Assembly: GCF_026241135.1 (NCBI RefSeq)
Contig: NZ_JAPFGA010000010.1
Span: 1-64,000 of the forward strand
Direction: 5' to 3'
DNA from: Galbibacter kalidii
GTDB lineage: Bacteria; Bacteroidota; Bacteroidia; Flavobacteriales; Flavobacteriaceae
Length of the DNA stretch: 64,000 nucleotides
A program made the translations under genes and the position numbers. The stretch's first letter is position 1; every line of letters starts with the position of its first letter. Shown in pieces: positions 53,127-63,200 of the stretch. The notes beneath the pieces were generated by a model, which made no database searches, had not been told where the DNA came from, and saw only the letters and a list, made by a program, of their open reading frames with translations.

Positions 53127-53372
53127 CTAACGTTTTAATATAGAGTGCTTAATTTCTTGTGAAGTATAGGTGGTCGCACCTTCGCCCACACCTTGGCTAA
53201 TGCCTTCAATATGCTCTATGTATTGACGGCGGGTCAACGGACGACCCTTTGTGGTATAGGCCACGATTTCGGTTTCGGTAAGAATGGCTTCTATCTTATC
53301 CAAAACATTTTTGTCCTGAACTTCCAGCAGACGTTTGGTCAAATCTATCTTACGTTTTGATGTGGTTTCCAT
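53127..53372 (-). CDS. Probable antitoxin of a ParE/RelE-type pair
   Basis: 81 residues. METTSKRKIDLTKRLLEVQD and VLDKIEAILTETEIVAYTTKGRPLTRRQYIEHIE resemble small Bacteroidetes antitoxins that accompany RelE/ParE toxins; the C-terminus is polar and likely binds the toxin. It ends 2 bp before the (broken) toxin gene. If the toxin is dead, this gene is an orphan that may still protect against, or regulate, homologous pairs. The assignment rests mainly on position and size. Confidence 0.65.
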   Translation of the reverse strand: METTSKRKIDLTKRLLEVQDKNVLDKIEAILTETEIVAYTTKGRPLTRRQYIEHIEGISQGVGEGATTYTSQEIKHSILKR

Positions 53373-53480
53373 AAAGCTAATTTACAAAATTTTAGGCATA
53401 AAAAACCAAGCAACACGTAAAGCCTTGAAAGGTTGCCTGAATAGGACTTCAACGGGCAACGCTCGCGCTAGCAATATCCA

Positions 53481-56171
53481 CTACCATACTCCCGGTGAAA
53501 AATCTTCCGGAGCAATTTGAGGTTGGTTTGTCGTTCCTGCATCGCCGGTATCGTTGTATATCGTCCATTCAGAAAAGGTATAAACAGCGTTGTTTTGTGT
53601 CACTTCGGGGTTTCTAAGGGCTCTTCCGTCTTCAAATTCGTGGTTGGTTCCTCTTCCTTTTTCTCCGGGGACACCAAAGAGATCGACTACCATTCCGTTT
53701 CCATCGACCAGTTCGATATTATCGTCGCCATTGGAGTCGGCTGCTCCGCCACTACCGCCCTGCATATCGGGGGCAAAACCATAGGTCGCTTCAAAACCTT
53801 CTGCACTGGCAGCAATGACAAAAGTGGATTGTGGGGGGATGACATATGCCGAAAGGTCGATCACTCTGCTTTCTGTATATGCTGTATTGTCATTGGTATA
53901 ACGACGAAGTGTCCAATTGGTCAAGTCCACAGCTTCGCTGCTGCTGTTGTACAATTCAATAAAACGCATGTTTGTATTCCTCATGCTGTTATCCGGATCG
54001 GCAATTTCAGAGATAAAGACAAATTCATTGGTATATCGCAACGAACAATCTTCATAAGGCTGATCGGAGGCAAAATCGGAAACATCGCGTACATAGAACC
54101 TGCCATCTATTGGAATTCCTGTTAAAGTTCCTTTTCCATCGGGAATGGCATCGTTGGCAAAGGTCGCTGTTTCTATTAATTCCACTGTACATTCTTCCGT
54201 ACAGGTCGTCAGAACCGTATTGGTGGCAAAACTTCCTTCCAAATCTTTAAACTGCAGGTCGGGAATCTGAACGAGTTGGTTGTAAAAATCCCCTGAAAAG
54301 ACTTCATCTATGGAAATTTCGACAGGCGTTGGTGAAATTCCCGTATTTTGACTGATCACATGATCCGCAGAAATATCAGAAATAATGATCCCGGTTTCCG
54401 TATTTTCCAAAACCGCATCGAGCAGCGCTACTTCAATTTCTTCATTTAAAGTCAAGTTATGGGTTTCATCAAAAACCACAGCAATTCCAGCGGTTTCATC
54501 CTGAAGGACTAAACGGTCAGGCCTGATATTTTGTGTTACTGCTGAAGAGGTAACTATTCCCCTGATCTTGATATTTTCTTCCACAGTTGAAGATGTTTCC
54601 GCGTAGGTCGTAGCCAAATAATCAATTGTCACTGCTGAGGCATTGTCAAAGACATTACATTTTTCTTCAGTCATTAAATTGACATCCTCAAGATTTCTGA
54701 TCATCAGGCGATATTCATCGTCATCATAAGTCAGAATCCCGGTAATGGTTCCGTTTTTATCCAGCAAGGCTTGATCACCGTTTTCAAATTGACGTCTTGT
54801 TTTCAGCACAAGTTCGTTGGCGTAACAGTCGGTCAACGTACTGTAGGTATCCTTTCCATCGACTACAAAAGTGGTTTCTTCTTCAAATTGAACATCTTTA
54901 AAGCTTATCAACGAACCGATATGTTCTTCTGTCAATTCTGGAACCTCAATCAATTCCGGTGTAATTTCAACTTGTTCATCTTCCATATAGAAGAAACGGT
55001 AAAAGTCTTCCTCTTCTACTCCGCTTATTTCGGTTTCTTCCATTGTGCTCAGGACAAATCCGTCTTCTGTTTTATCCAACACCAAGCCTTTTGCGGCCAG
55101 TACTATTTTCCTGTTCAGCTGAAAACCTCTTTCATGGATTCGGATTTCGCCGATAAGCACTTTTACCCCTCCGGTTTCATCCTGAAGATAGATTTCCCTG
55201 CTGAAATTACCCGAAGCGTCATTCGCCACCACCGAAGTCGAAACCACCAGCCAATCATTTATTGTAATCGGCTCACCTTGATATATTTCTTTGATTTGCT
55301 GAAGCGTGGTATTGGCTTCCGGGGTTTCACAAGTGTATTCAACACCGCCACAACGGGCACCGTTCAGGTTGACATCTTCCGTATCGCGGATGGTCAACAC
55401 AAAATCGTCTCTTTCGCGAGTGAGCACCCCTATAATACTTCCATTTCCAATTGGCATGGGTTCAGCATAAAAATCTGCATAACCACTATTTCTTAAAATC
55501 ACGGTGTTTCCTTTACAATCATTCAATTCATGGTCTGTGGTTTCTTCGGGTTCGGCATAGTTTTTACAAAGACTTTCGGGTGATAATTCCACATTTTGTA
55601 AAGTCACCAAAGTATTTGTCATCGTACTGTCCAATTCAGAAATATTTACCTTTTTTACTTTGATCTCTACTGGCGATTCACAACTGACAAAAAGGTGCTC
55701 TTTCATTTTAGCGACCGGCAACCTTCCAATCATTTTATTTCCAAAAGCTGAAAAAACGCCACCCAATTTAAACGTTCCTTTATCGTTATCGAGGTATAAG
55801 CCTTTTAGTTTGATGAATATTTTTTGACCGATTCCGTAGGAAAGGTACAAATCCCATATGTCCAAATCGATTTGAAGACCTTGTGTCGGATTTGTGGGAT
55901 GATCTTGAAAGTGCAGACTTCCAAAAATATTCCCGGTTTTGTCTTCAGAAACAACATAACCCTCTAGGATCAGATCATCGTGAATTTGCAAGATTTCGCC
56001 TTGGTATAATGCTTTTACGTCTTCAAAAGTGGTATTGCCTTCCAGTTTTTCATCAGCACACACATCTTTCGGAGTATCATATTCATCATCTTTCACACAG
56101 GAAAGCACACACAGGATCAGAGTGAATAAAATCCCTAAAATTTTCCCCGATTTGTAGATTTGATGTGTCAT
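53481..56171 (-). CDS. DUF5689 lipoprotein with C-terminal lamin-tail domain
   Basis: 896 residues. A lipoprotein signal (LILCVLSCVKDDEYD, Cys near 25). Three DUF5689-like (OB-fold) modules start near residues 50, 290 and 530; each has a 'T..d.ka.YqGE.i.i.ddl...G.V.s.D.sGN' beginning or a related form. A lamin-tail domain lies at about 750-880 (FISEIADPDNSMRNTNMRFIELYN). OB-fold plus lamin-tail recalls the non-catalytic parts of ExeM-type extracellular nucleases. It starts 3 bp after the TonB receptor gene, so the two are one operon. Confidence 0.8.
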   Translation of the reverse strand: MTHQIYKSGKILGILFTLILCVLSCVKDDEYDTPKDVCADEKLEGNTTFEDVKALYQGEILQIHDDLILEGYVVSEDKTGNIFGSLHFQDHPTNPTQGLQIDLDIWDLYLSYGIGQKIFIKLKGLYLDNDKGTFKLGGVFSAFGNKMIGRLPVAKMKEHLFVSCESPVEIKVKKVNISELDSTMTNTLVTLQNVELSPESLCKNYAEPEETTDHELNDCKGNTVILRNSGYADFYAEPMPIGNGSIIGVLTRERDDFVLTIRDTEDVNLNGARCGGVEYTCETPEANTTLQQIKEIYQGEPITINDWLVVSTSVVANDASGNFSREIYLQDETGGVKVLIGEIRIHERGFQLNRKIVLAAKGLVLDKTEDGFVLSTMEETEISGVEEEDFYRFFYMEDEQVEITPELIEVPELTEEHIGSLISFKDVQFEEETTFVVDGKDTYSTLTDCYANELVLKTRRQFENGDQALLDKNGTITGILTYDDDEYRLMIRNLEDVNLMTEEKCNVFDNASAVTIDYLATTYAETSSTVEENIKIRGIVTSSAVTQNIRPDRLVLQDETAGIAVVFDETHNLTLNEEIEVALLDAVLENTETGIIISDISADHVISQNTGISPTPVEISIDEVFSGDFYNQLVQIPDLQFKDLEGSFATNTVLTTCTEECTVELIETATFANDAIPDGKGTLTGIPIDGRFYVRDVSDFASDQPYEDCSLRYTNEFVFISEIADPDNSMRNTNMRFIELYNSSSEAVDLTNWTLRRYTNDNTAYTESRVIDLSAYVIPPQSTFVIAASAEGFEATYGFAPDMQGGSGGAADSNGDDNIELVDGNGMVVDLFGVPGEKGRGTNHEFEDGRALRNPEVTQNNAVYTFSEWTIYNDTGDAGTTNQPQIAPEDFSPGVW

Positions 56172-56174
56172 TTT

Positions 56175-58919
56175 TTAAAAACTTATTGCCAGATTTACAA
56201 AAAAGGTGCGTCCGTAGCCATACCAATATTTATTTCCGAACATGGGCGCTCCCCGTTTTACATCCTGATAGGCCTGTTCAAAATTCCCATTTCTACTCTG
56301 CTCAAAACCTCCGGTTCTGTAGGTCACGTCAAACACATTATTGATGCTCGCAAACAAACTGATGTATGTCCCATTATGTAACCATGATTTCCCTCCGGTA
56401 AGATTCAACAAATAGACAGGCGATAGTTTTTCCTGTTCCAAAAGTTCGCTGAGCAATTCACCTGTAGCCTCAGGGAAAGAACCGCCTTCGGGGTTTTCCA
56501 GAAAGCTGGCAGTTCGCTTTATGGTAGAAATATCTACATAATTATCATCCAGATAATTGGCGGTCATCCCCACCCACCAATATTTGGGTGCTCTGTATTC
56601 CACCCCAACCGAGTAAGCTTTTTGCGGACCGACGGCCACTTTATAATCTTTTATTGCTGCTGTCCCAAGATCCAATTCGCCATCGAGGTTGATCAGTTCT
56701 TCTTCGGCTCCTGCGGTATCAAAATTGATGGTAACCTCAGCATCATCCACATAGCTATAATCTCCATAGGCTGCAACAGCTGTTAGTTTTATTTCTGATG
56801 TTGCCTGATAGGAAAAACCCAGTTCAGCTCCGTAATGTTGTTTTTCAATACCAGTAACTACTTCTTGCACAAAATCACTTCCCACACCTGAATTCACATA
56901 AAAGAAATTGATATCGGTTACATCTTCAAAACGGGAATAATAGCCCGTAAGTCGGGCTGTCATGCTAGGCAGGCGCATGAAATATGACAATTCACCCGAA
57001 TAAATGGTTTTAGATATCAGGCTGTCCACCACTTTATTGTTTTCACGAGCATTGACAAAGGTATTCCGAACCGTTGGCGCTTTAGTCAAATGACTAAAAT
57101 TTCCTTTGAAAATATGTCTGTTGGTCAGTTTATATGAGAAACCCGCCTTAAAACCGGTGTCGGTAAACGATAATTCTTCGCTTTTCCCTTGTGAATCGTC
57201 AAAACGTTCATTTTGAAAAAGTCCTTCCCGCTGGTAATTGGTTTGTCCCACCTTGGCTGAAAGGTAGAATTTGAAGGCATTGAAGTAGATATTCGCTTGT
57301 ATAAAACCGTCAACCACATCAGCATTCATGGTGTAATTGTATCCCATTCGGTCGCCTTCTCCCTTTTGTAAATTCCCATCCACATCATTTCGCGTATCGG
57401 AAAACGCATCGATATCCTCATGAAAATCCCCTCCCAAAAGGTCGAGTAGATGTCCGTAATTTTCCGCTTGAGACGAGGTGTAGTTCAATCCGTAATCCAA
57501 TTGCAGTGTCGGACTTATGGTATGGTTCACCACGGCGTTGAACATTGTTCGTGTCTCGTCGGCGCTGTCTTCATACAGCACATACGAACTTTTCCCGTTA
57601 CGTTCCGGATTCTGATTCACCGCATAAAGCGAAGCCCAATCCAGTTGTGGATTATTCTGAAAAGCCTCTTTCGCCATATTGGCATTGTCAAAATTGGCGC
57701 CCAGGCTGCTGTTGATATAAAAACTGGGCAAATAGCGGTAATAAACCGGGTCTGGACTCGGGGCGTTGTAATAACCCAACCGACTGTTTCCCATACCCCC
57801 AAACTGCCATGCCGCCCCAAAGCGAAGCTTGAATTTATCACCATCGTGATTGTAATTGAACATCAAGACCGGTTCCTCCACATTCCGCACCCTTGAATTG
57901 CGAATGTCACCATCCTGCTTTCCCCAATATGAATTGTATTTTCTCCCCGCCAGATCAAAAGCTTCAGCAGTAATTGGTGCCGACTTCCCCCGACGATTGG
58001 GAGTGTAAAATCCGGTGAAATACACACTGTTCTTTTTGTTGAATTGATATTCTACTGAAGTAAAAAATGAATACGAATCATATAAAGTCCCATCCTTATA
58101 GCCTTCACCCGCCCAACGTCTGGAAGCTGAAAGGGTGTAGGCAAAACCGCTTTTTCCAAGACCTGAACTGTAGGTCGCCATCAGTCTACCGAGATAGGTC
58201 CTGTTTGAAGCCGACGTACTCAACCGCAATCCCGGCCTGAATCCGGACGGACGCATATCGATATGTGTTGTTCCCAACATACCTCCAAAACCATAAGGTG
58301 TAGTTTCGAGTCCGTTGAAATATTCCTGATTTCGGGTTACGTCATTCAATCCACCCCAATTATTCCATTGCGGTCTACCGTTAAACATTTTATTCATACG
58401 GATGCCATTGATGAGTACGTCGCCGTATTGCGAATCATATCCCTTAACTTTAAAAAACGACTGACTAAAATCAAAAGCGGCACGGGTGAGGAAAACATCT
58501 CTCGTGGCTTGTAGCATTCCGCCGGATAAATCGATGTCCACATCATCTACAAAATCATTTTCCGATAGGGTGACCAGGTTTTCATTCTGAAGTTCGGTGA
58601 CGTCCATCTCCAGATAAATCGCATTAAAATCCACTTCTGATTGACTTGAAGTACTGAATGGCAATTTTTTGGACAAATGACCTTCTTTGCTAACCCATAA
58701 AACATGTTTGCCCTTGGTGATTCCCCTGATGATAAAACTTCCTTCTGAATCGGTTTTTGTCTGAAAAAAAGTCCCTTCTATAACTATCTCAGCATTTTCA
58801 ACAGGTCGTTTTGTCCTACTATCATAAACAATACCCTCAACAGAAAATACCCCTTGAGCATAGGAAAATTGAGATACACAGAGTATGAATAAAAGAGAAT
58901 TAAGTAGTTTATCCTTCAT
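56175..58919 (-). CDS. TonB-dependent receptor of the nuclease-linked cluster
   Basis: 914 residues. A signal peptide (KLLNSLLFILCVSQFSYAQ), a carboxypeptidase-regulatory-like domain (24-105; GIVYDSRTKRPVENAEIVIEG), a plug with GYDSQYGDVLINGIRMNKMFN near 155, and a barrel ending in TFFVNLAISF. It is first of an operon with the DUF5689/lamin-tail protein and divergent from the secreted EEP enzyme gene by 66 bp. Context suggests uptake of nuclease products (nucleotides, oligonucleotides or phosphate esters). Confidence 0.88.
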   Translation of the reverse strand: MKDKLLNSLLFILCVSQFSYAQGVFSVEGIVYDSRTKRPVENAEIVIEGTFFQTKTDSEGSFIIRGITKGKHVLWVSKEGHLSKKLPFSTSSQSEVDFNAIYLEMDVTELQNENLVTLSENDFVDDVDIDLSGGMLQATRDVFLTRAAFDFSQSFFKVKGYDSQYGDVLINGIRMNKMFNGRPQWNNWGGLNDVTRNQEYFNGLETTPYGFGGMLGTTHIDMRPSGFRPGLRLSTSASNRTYLGRLMATYSSGLGKSGFAYTLSASRRWAGEGYKDGTLYDSYSFFTSVEYQFNKKNSVYFTGFYTPNRRGKSAPITAEAFDLAGRKYNSYWGKQDGDIRNSRVRNVEEPVLMFNYNHDGDKFKLRFGAAWQFGGMGNSRLGYYNAPSPDPVYYRYLPSFYINSSLGANFDNANMAKEAFQNNPQLDWASLYAVNQNPERNGKSSYVLYEDSADETRTMFNAVVNHTISPTLQLDYGLNYTSSQAENYGHLLDLLGGDFHEDIDAFSDTRNDVDGNLQKGEGDRMGYNYTMNADVVDGFIQANIYFNAFKFYLSAKVGQTNYQREGLFQNERFDDSQGKSEELSFTDTGFKAGFSYKLTNRHIFKGNFSHLTKAPTVRNTFVNARENNKVVDSLISKTIYSGELSYFMRLPSMTARLTGYYSRFEDVTDINFFYVNSGVGSDFVQEVVTGIEKQHYGAELGFSYQATSEIKLTAVAAYGDYSYVDDAEVTINFDTAGAEEELINLDGELDLGTAAIKDYKVAVGPQKAYSVGVEYRAPKYWWVGMTANYLDDNYVDISTIKRTASFLENPEGGSFPEATGELLSELLEQEKLSPVYLLNLTGGKSWLHNGTYISLFASINNVFDVTYRTGGFEQSRNGNFEQAYQDVKRGAPMFGNKYWYGYGRTFFVNLAISF

Positions 58920-58957
58920 TTATAAAATTTGGTTGATGCAATATATAAAAAATAAAT

Positions 58958-58965
58958 TATATTTA
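58958..58965 (+). promoter_or_regulatory. -7-like box for the EEP gene
   Basis: TATATTTA, close to TAnnTTTG, 20 nt before the ATG, with a TTG 22 nt upstream as possible -33. It lies in the 66-bp region shared with the divergent TonB receptor gene. Confidence 0.35.
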
Positions 58966-58985
58966 CAGCAAACTCTAAAAGCAAA

Positions 58986-60107
58986 ATGAGTATAAAAACA
59001 TCAATCATTAGCATATCTTACCTTGTTGTATTATTTTTTCTAACTGAGGTGAAAATAAATCTGATCGTTTTTCTTTTATTGTTGTTGTCCTATTTTTACG
59101 GCTATCCGCAGGAAAAACAATATTCGGTCACCACAGTGGCTTTTTACAATCTTGAAAACTTATACGACACCGAAAACGACAGCCTAATCCGTGATGATGA
59201 CAGGACGCCTGACGGAAGATATCAATGGACAGAAAAACGATACCGCTCGAAACTCACGAATATGGCCAAGGTTATCAACCAGTTGGGATATAAAGCCATT
59301 GACACTGTTCCCGAAAACAATTTCCCCGACATCATAGGTTTGGCAGAAATAGAGAATAGAAAAGTGTTGAACGACCTCATCAGCCACCCCCTACTCCTCC
59401 CTGCCAATTACGGAATCGTGCATAAGGATTCGCCAGACGAACGCGGTATCGACGTGGCATTACTTTACAGGAAAGACAGTTTTATCCCCAATAATATTGA
59501 TTCCAGAAGGTTAATCATACATAATGATGAAGCCTATAGGGATTACACGCGGGATCAACTGGTCGTGGATGGTTATTTAAACAACGAACGTTTTTGCTTT
59601 ATCGTGAATCATTGGCCTTCAAGGAGTGGTGGCGAACGGAGGAGCAGACCTTATCGGGAAGCCGCCGCCCGGTTGAATAAAAAAATTATTGATTCGCTTC
59701 AGTGGAAGCATCCTGATATCAAAATCATCAGTATGGGGGATTTTAACGACAATCCGACCAACAATTCGTTTAAAAAAATATTGCGGACTCAAGGAAGCCG
59801 AAAACATCTGGAAGAGGGCGATCTCTACAATCCCATGGAAAAGATTTACAAAAAAGGAATAGGAAGCTTGGCATACAGGGATGAATGGAGTTTGTTTGAC
59901 CAAATTTATTTTACTGAAAACCTGTTAAAAAACAACAGCTCGTACCGTTTTTGGAAAGCAGGAATTTATGATGTCGATTTTTTAAAGACTAAAAACGGCA
60001 AATACAAAGGTTATCCCCTACGAACTTTTGCCGCCGGGGTCTATACCAATGGCTATGCCGACCATTTTCCTGTGTATGTGTATTTGGTGAAGGAAAGGTG
60101 TGATTAG
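58986..60107 (+). CDS. Secreted endonuclease/exonuclease/phosphatase family enzyme
   Basis: 373 residues with an N-terminal hydrophobic stretch of about 40 residues (two segments; signal peptide or anchor). Then EEP motifs in order: AFYNLENLYDT near 53, GLAEIENRKVL near 118, GIDVALLYRK, VNHWPSRSGG near 210, SMGDFNDNP near 255, DQIYF near 305 and YADHFPVYV near 355, a complete Mg-dependent phosphodiesterase set. Probably a surface nuclease or phosphatase. It is divergent from the TonB receptor/DUF5689 operon. Confidence 0.88.
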   Translation: MSIKTSIISISYLVVLFFLTEVKINLIVFLLLLLSYFYGYPQEKQYSVTTVAFYNLENLYDTENDSLIRDDDRTPDGRYQWTEKRYRSKLTNMAKVINQLGYKAIDTVPENNFPDIIGLAEIENRKVLNDLISHPLLLPANYGIVHKDSPDERGIDVALLYRKDSFIPNNIDSRRLIIHNDEAYRDYTRDQLVVDGYLNNERFCFIVNHWPSRSGGERRSRPYREAAARLNKKIIDSLQWKHPDIKIISMGDFNDNPTNNSFKKILRTQGSRKHLEEGDLYNPMEKIYKKGIGSLAYRDEWSLFDQIYFTENLLKNNSSYRFWKAGIYDVDFLKTKNGKYKGYPLRTFAAGVYTNGYADHFPVYVYLVKERCD

Positions 60108-60123
60108 GTTTAAATGTTTTATT

Positions 60124-60156
60124 AGCTCTTCAAGGGTTTGAAACCCTTGAAGAGCT
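60124..60156. terminator. 33-nt perfect palindrome between EEP and adhesin genes
   Basis: Left arm AGCTCTTCAAGGGTTT, central G, perfect right arm; same 16+1+16 geometry as at 16040, 39324 and 40841. It lies between convergent genes. A second hairpin (CCCGAGGCGAGGCTTCGGG within GACAT/ATGTC arms, 60164-60195) follows, then a half-copy near 60203-60230. Confidence 0.85.
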
Positions 60157-60236
60157 GGATTTTGACATACCCCCGAGGCGAGGCTTCGGGATGTCGTGTA
60201 AAAGAAGGGTTCAAAAACCTTCAAGGTCTGAGTTTT

Positions 60237-63200
60237 TTACCCTTTAATCAATTTCCTAACGGAATTACCATGATCGGTTTCCAAAACCACGGCATACATT
60301 CCCGGGGCAACAGCACTGATATCAAAATTAACAGTATATGACGTTTGTCCGCTCGCTGTTTTATGAGCCATCATGGTGTTGCTGGTTAGGTTGAACACTT
60401 TCAAACTGATATCCCCTCGTTCTTTTAGTTCAATACTGACATCAAACACACCGTTGGACGGATTGGGGTATATAAGGAATTCCTCGTAACTTTCTTCCCG
60501 CTCTGTTTCGGTATTAGGACCATCGATCGAAGCGTCATTCTCCAACACCAAGATCTTTTTTGTTTGATAGGCTTCACATTCCCCTACATGTGTTAGCATT
60601 GTGACTTCATATTCACCCGGGGCTTCAAAATACAACTCCATTTGATCTTGGTCTTGGTCTACCAGTATGGCTTCTTCGGGCACTATCCATTCAATACTGT
60701 CGGGCAAAGGATTGGTGACATCTATAGCGGTGAAGCGTTCACCTACAAACACCTGACTGGATACAAAGAATTCAGCATTTATAACACTATCACTTTCCTT
60801 GATTTCTACACTATCTATTCCAATACACCCCTTGCTGTCTGTTACCGTTACGGTATAAATTCCCACTTCATTTACGGTTATCATCGAACTCGTACTCGAA
60901 AAACCATTATCAGAACCCCATTGATAAGTGGCTCCGGCATCATCAATAGTTGCATCCAATATCCGCTCCTGATCCACGCATAATGTGGTGAGGTCTTCTC
61001 CAAGATCTATTATCAATGGTTCCGGATTTATCACTTCATAGGTACGCTCGATAATCTCATCGTAATAACCTTCAATAACCACCTTGTAACTCCCTGCACA
61101 TAGACCTGATATTTCTGATGTTGTAGCTCCGCTATCCCATTGATAGGTATAATTCCCTACACCATCGTTTACCAAAAGGCTGATACTGCCATCACAACCA
61201 TCTGTACAAGTTGGAGGGATAATAGTGGGCTCCACAATATCGGGTTGGGTTACCTCATAGGTTTTTGTAATCATACATCCGTTGGCATCAGTGACTTCTA
61301 TATGATAATTTCCATGAATCAAGTTACTAATGGTTGATGTATTACCGACATAAGAATTATCTTCTGTACGGGTCCATATGATATCATAGGGCTCTAAACC
61401 TCCAATGATATCTACTGAAATAGCTCCGTCTGTACCCCTATATTCGCTGACATGAGTAACCAGTTCATTGGCAAACTCCAAGGGCTCGTACAGGTTTTCA
61501 ATCAAATACTCTTGTTCCACCCAACATCCGTTGGCATCGGTGACCGTTACCGTATAATTCCCCGCGCCCAACTGTTCCACATCTTCTGTTGTGGCATTAT
61601 TCGACCAATAAATATCGTATGGGGCTGTTCCCCCGAAAATACCAATGTCGAAACTTCCGGTAGTGTCCCCATAACACAATACATCCTGTTTGCTTTCAAG
61701 GCTAACAGATAATAAATCGGGTTCTGTCATTTCGTGTATTTCTGAAGTGACAGTAGCCTCGTTGGCGTCTGTAATTATCACTTGATAACTTCCCGCCTTA
61801 ATATCCACCAAAGTAGCTGTGGTTTGATCTATCAGGGTTCCATCAGACACATCATACCACTCATATTGATAAGCTTCAACTCCACCACTAACATTAGCAA
61901 ACAATTCTCCGTCATTATCACCCTGGCAAAGGAGGGAGAAGGTCTCTTCAAGGTCGACAAGCAATTGTTCCGGTTCGGTAATCGTGAATTCTTTAATAAT
62001 CGAACAATTATTACTGCCCCCTTCTACTGCATTGGCATCTTCAACAACCAGTGTATAATTCCCTGGAGCCAGATTGGCTATATCTTCTTCAGTAGAAGTA
62101 AATCCGTTATCGGAGAACCATTCATAACTGTATGGAGCTGTTCCTCCCGTAACTGTAATCTCTATGGCGCCATCATTCCTTTCATAAGCCGTACTGTTAC
62201 TCACCAAGGAATCTTCAATAACAAGAGCACCATCGGGTTGACCTACAGTTATGGTTTCTGTGTATTCACAATCATTGGAATCAGTAATGGTAACCTCATA
62301 ATCTCCCGATGTTAAGTTCATGATATCTTCTGTTTCTGCACCATTATCCCAACTGTACCGGTAGGGCGAAACACCTCCACTGACTGCAATATCAATACTC
62401 CCTTGGTTATCGCTATAGCACAGGTTGTCTTCTACTATAGCTTCCAAACTAATCGCTTCAGGTTGGGTAATTTCTATGAATTCAGTAGTAAATGAGGCTG
62501 TTGAGCCCGATTCATCTGTTACAGTAACTCGATAGTTTCCTGCAGGAATATTGTCTAACACCGGGCTATCAACAGAAGTGAATTGGTCATTGCCATCTTG
62601 TTCCCATTCATAATGATATGGTCTTATCCCTCCCTCTGCCGTAACGGTAATGCTTCCTGTGGAAAAACCGTTACATTTTATATGGATTGGCTGAATATTG
62701 GTTATCAAAAGTTCATCGGGTTCGGTGATGATGATAGGGGCTGAAAGTGATCCTGTACATCCATTTTCATCGGTAACGGTTACTTGATAGCTTCCGGCAG
62801 GGAGGTTTGATAATGTGTTGGTATTTCCGGGATAAGCCGCTCCGTCTTTTTCCCAAGAATAAGTATAGTCACTTCCATTTGCTAATGTTCCCCCTTCAGC
62901 TTGTATTTCTAATGCTCCAGAATTGCCTCCGTAGATGGTGTTGTCAATATGGGCATCCGGATTTTCATAGACTTCGAGAGCGAAAGGCTCGTCTACCGTA
63001 ATGGGAATTTCATAGGTAACTTCACAACCGTTAGTATCCGACACAATCAATGTTGTATTGTCAGTATAAACTTCTATCGGAATAGTGAAAGGAGATGGTC
63101 CAACTTCCTCAAATTCATTCATTCCATCCAGCTTGTATTTATAACCTCCTGTTCCCCCACTTACGGTTACGTTTATTTCTCCGTCACGGGCTCCATTACA

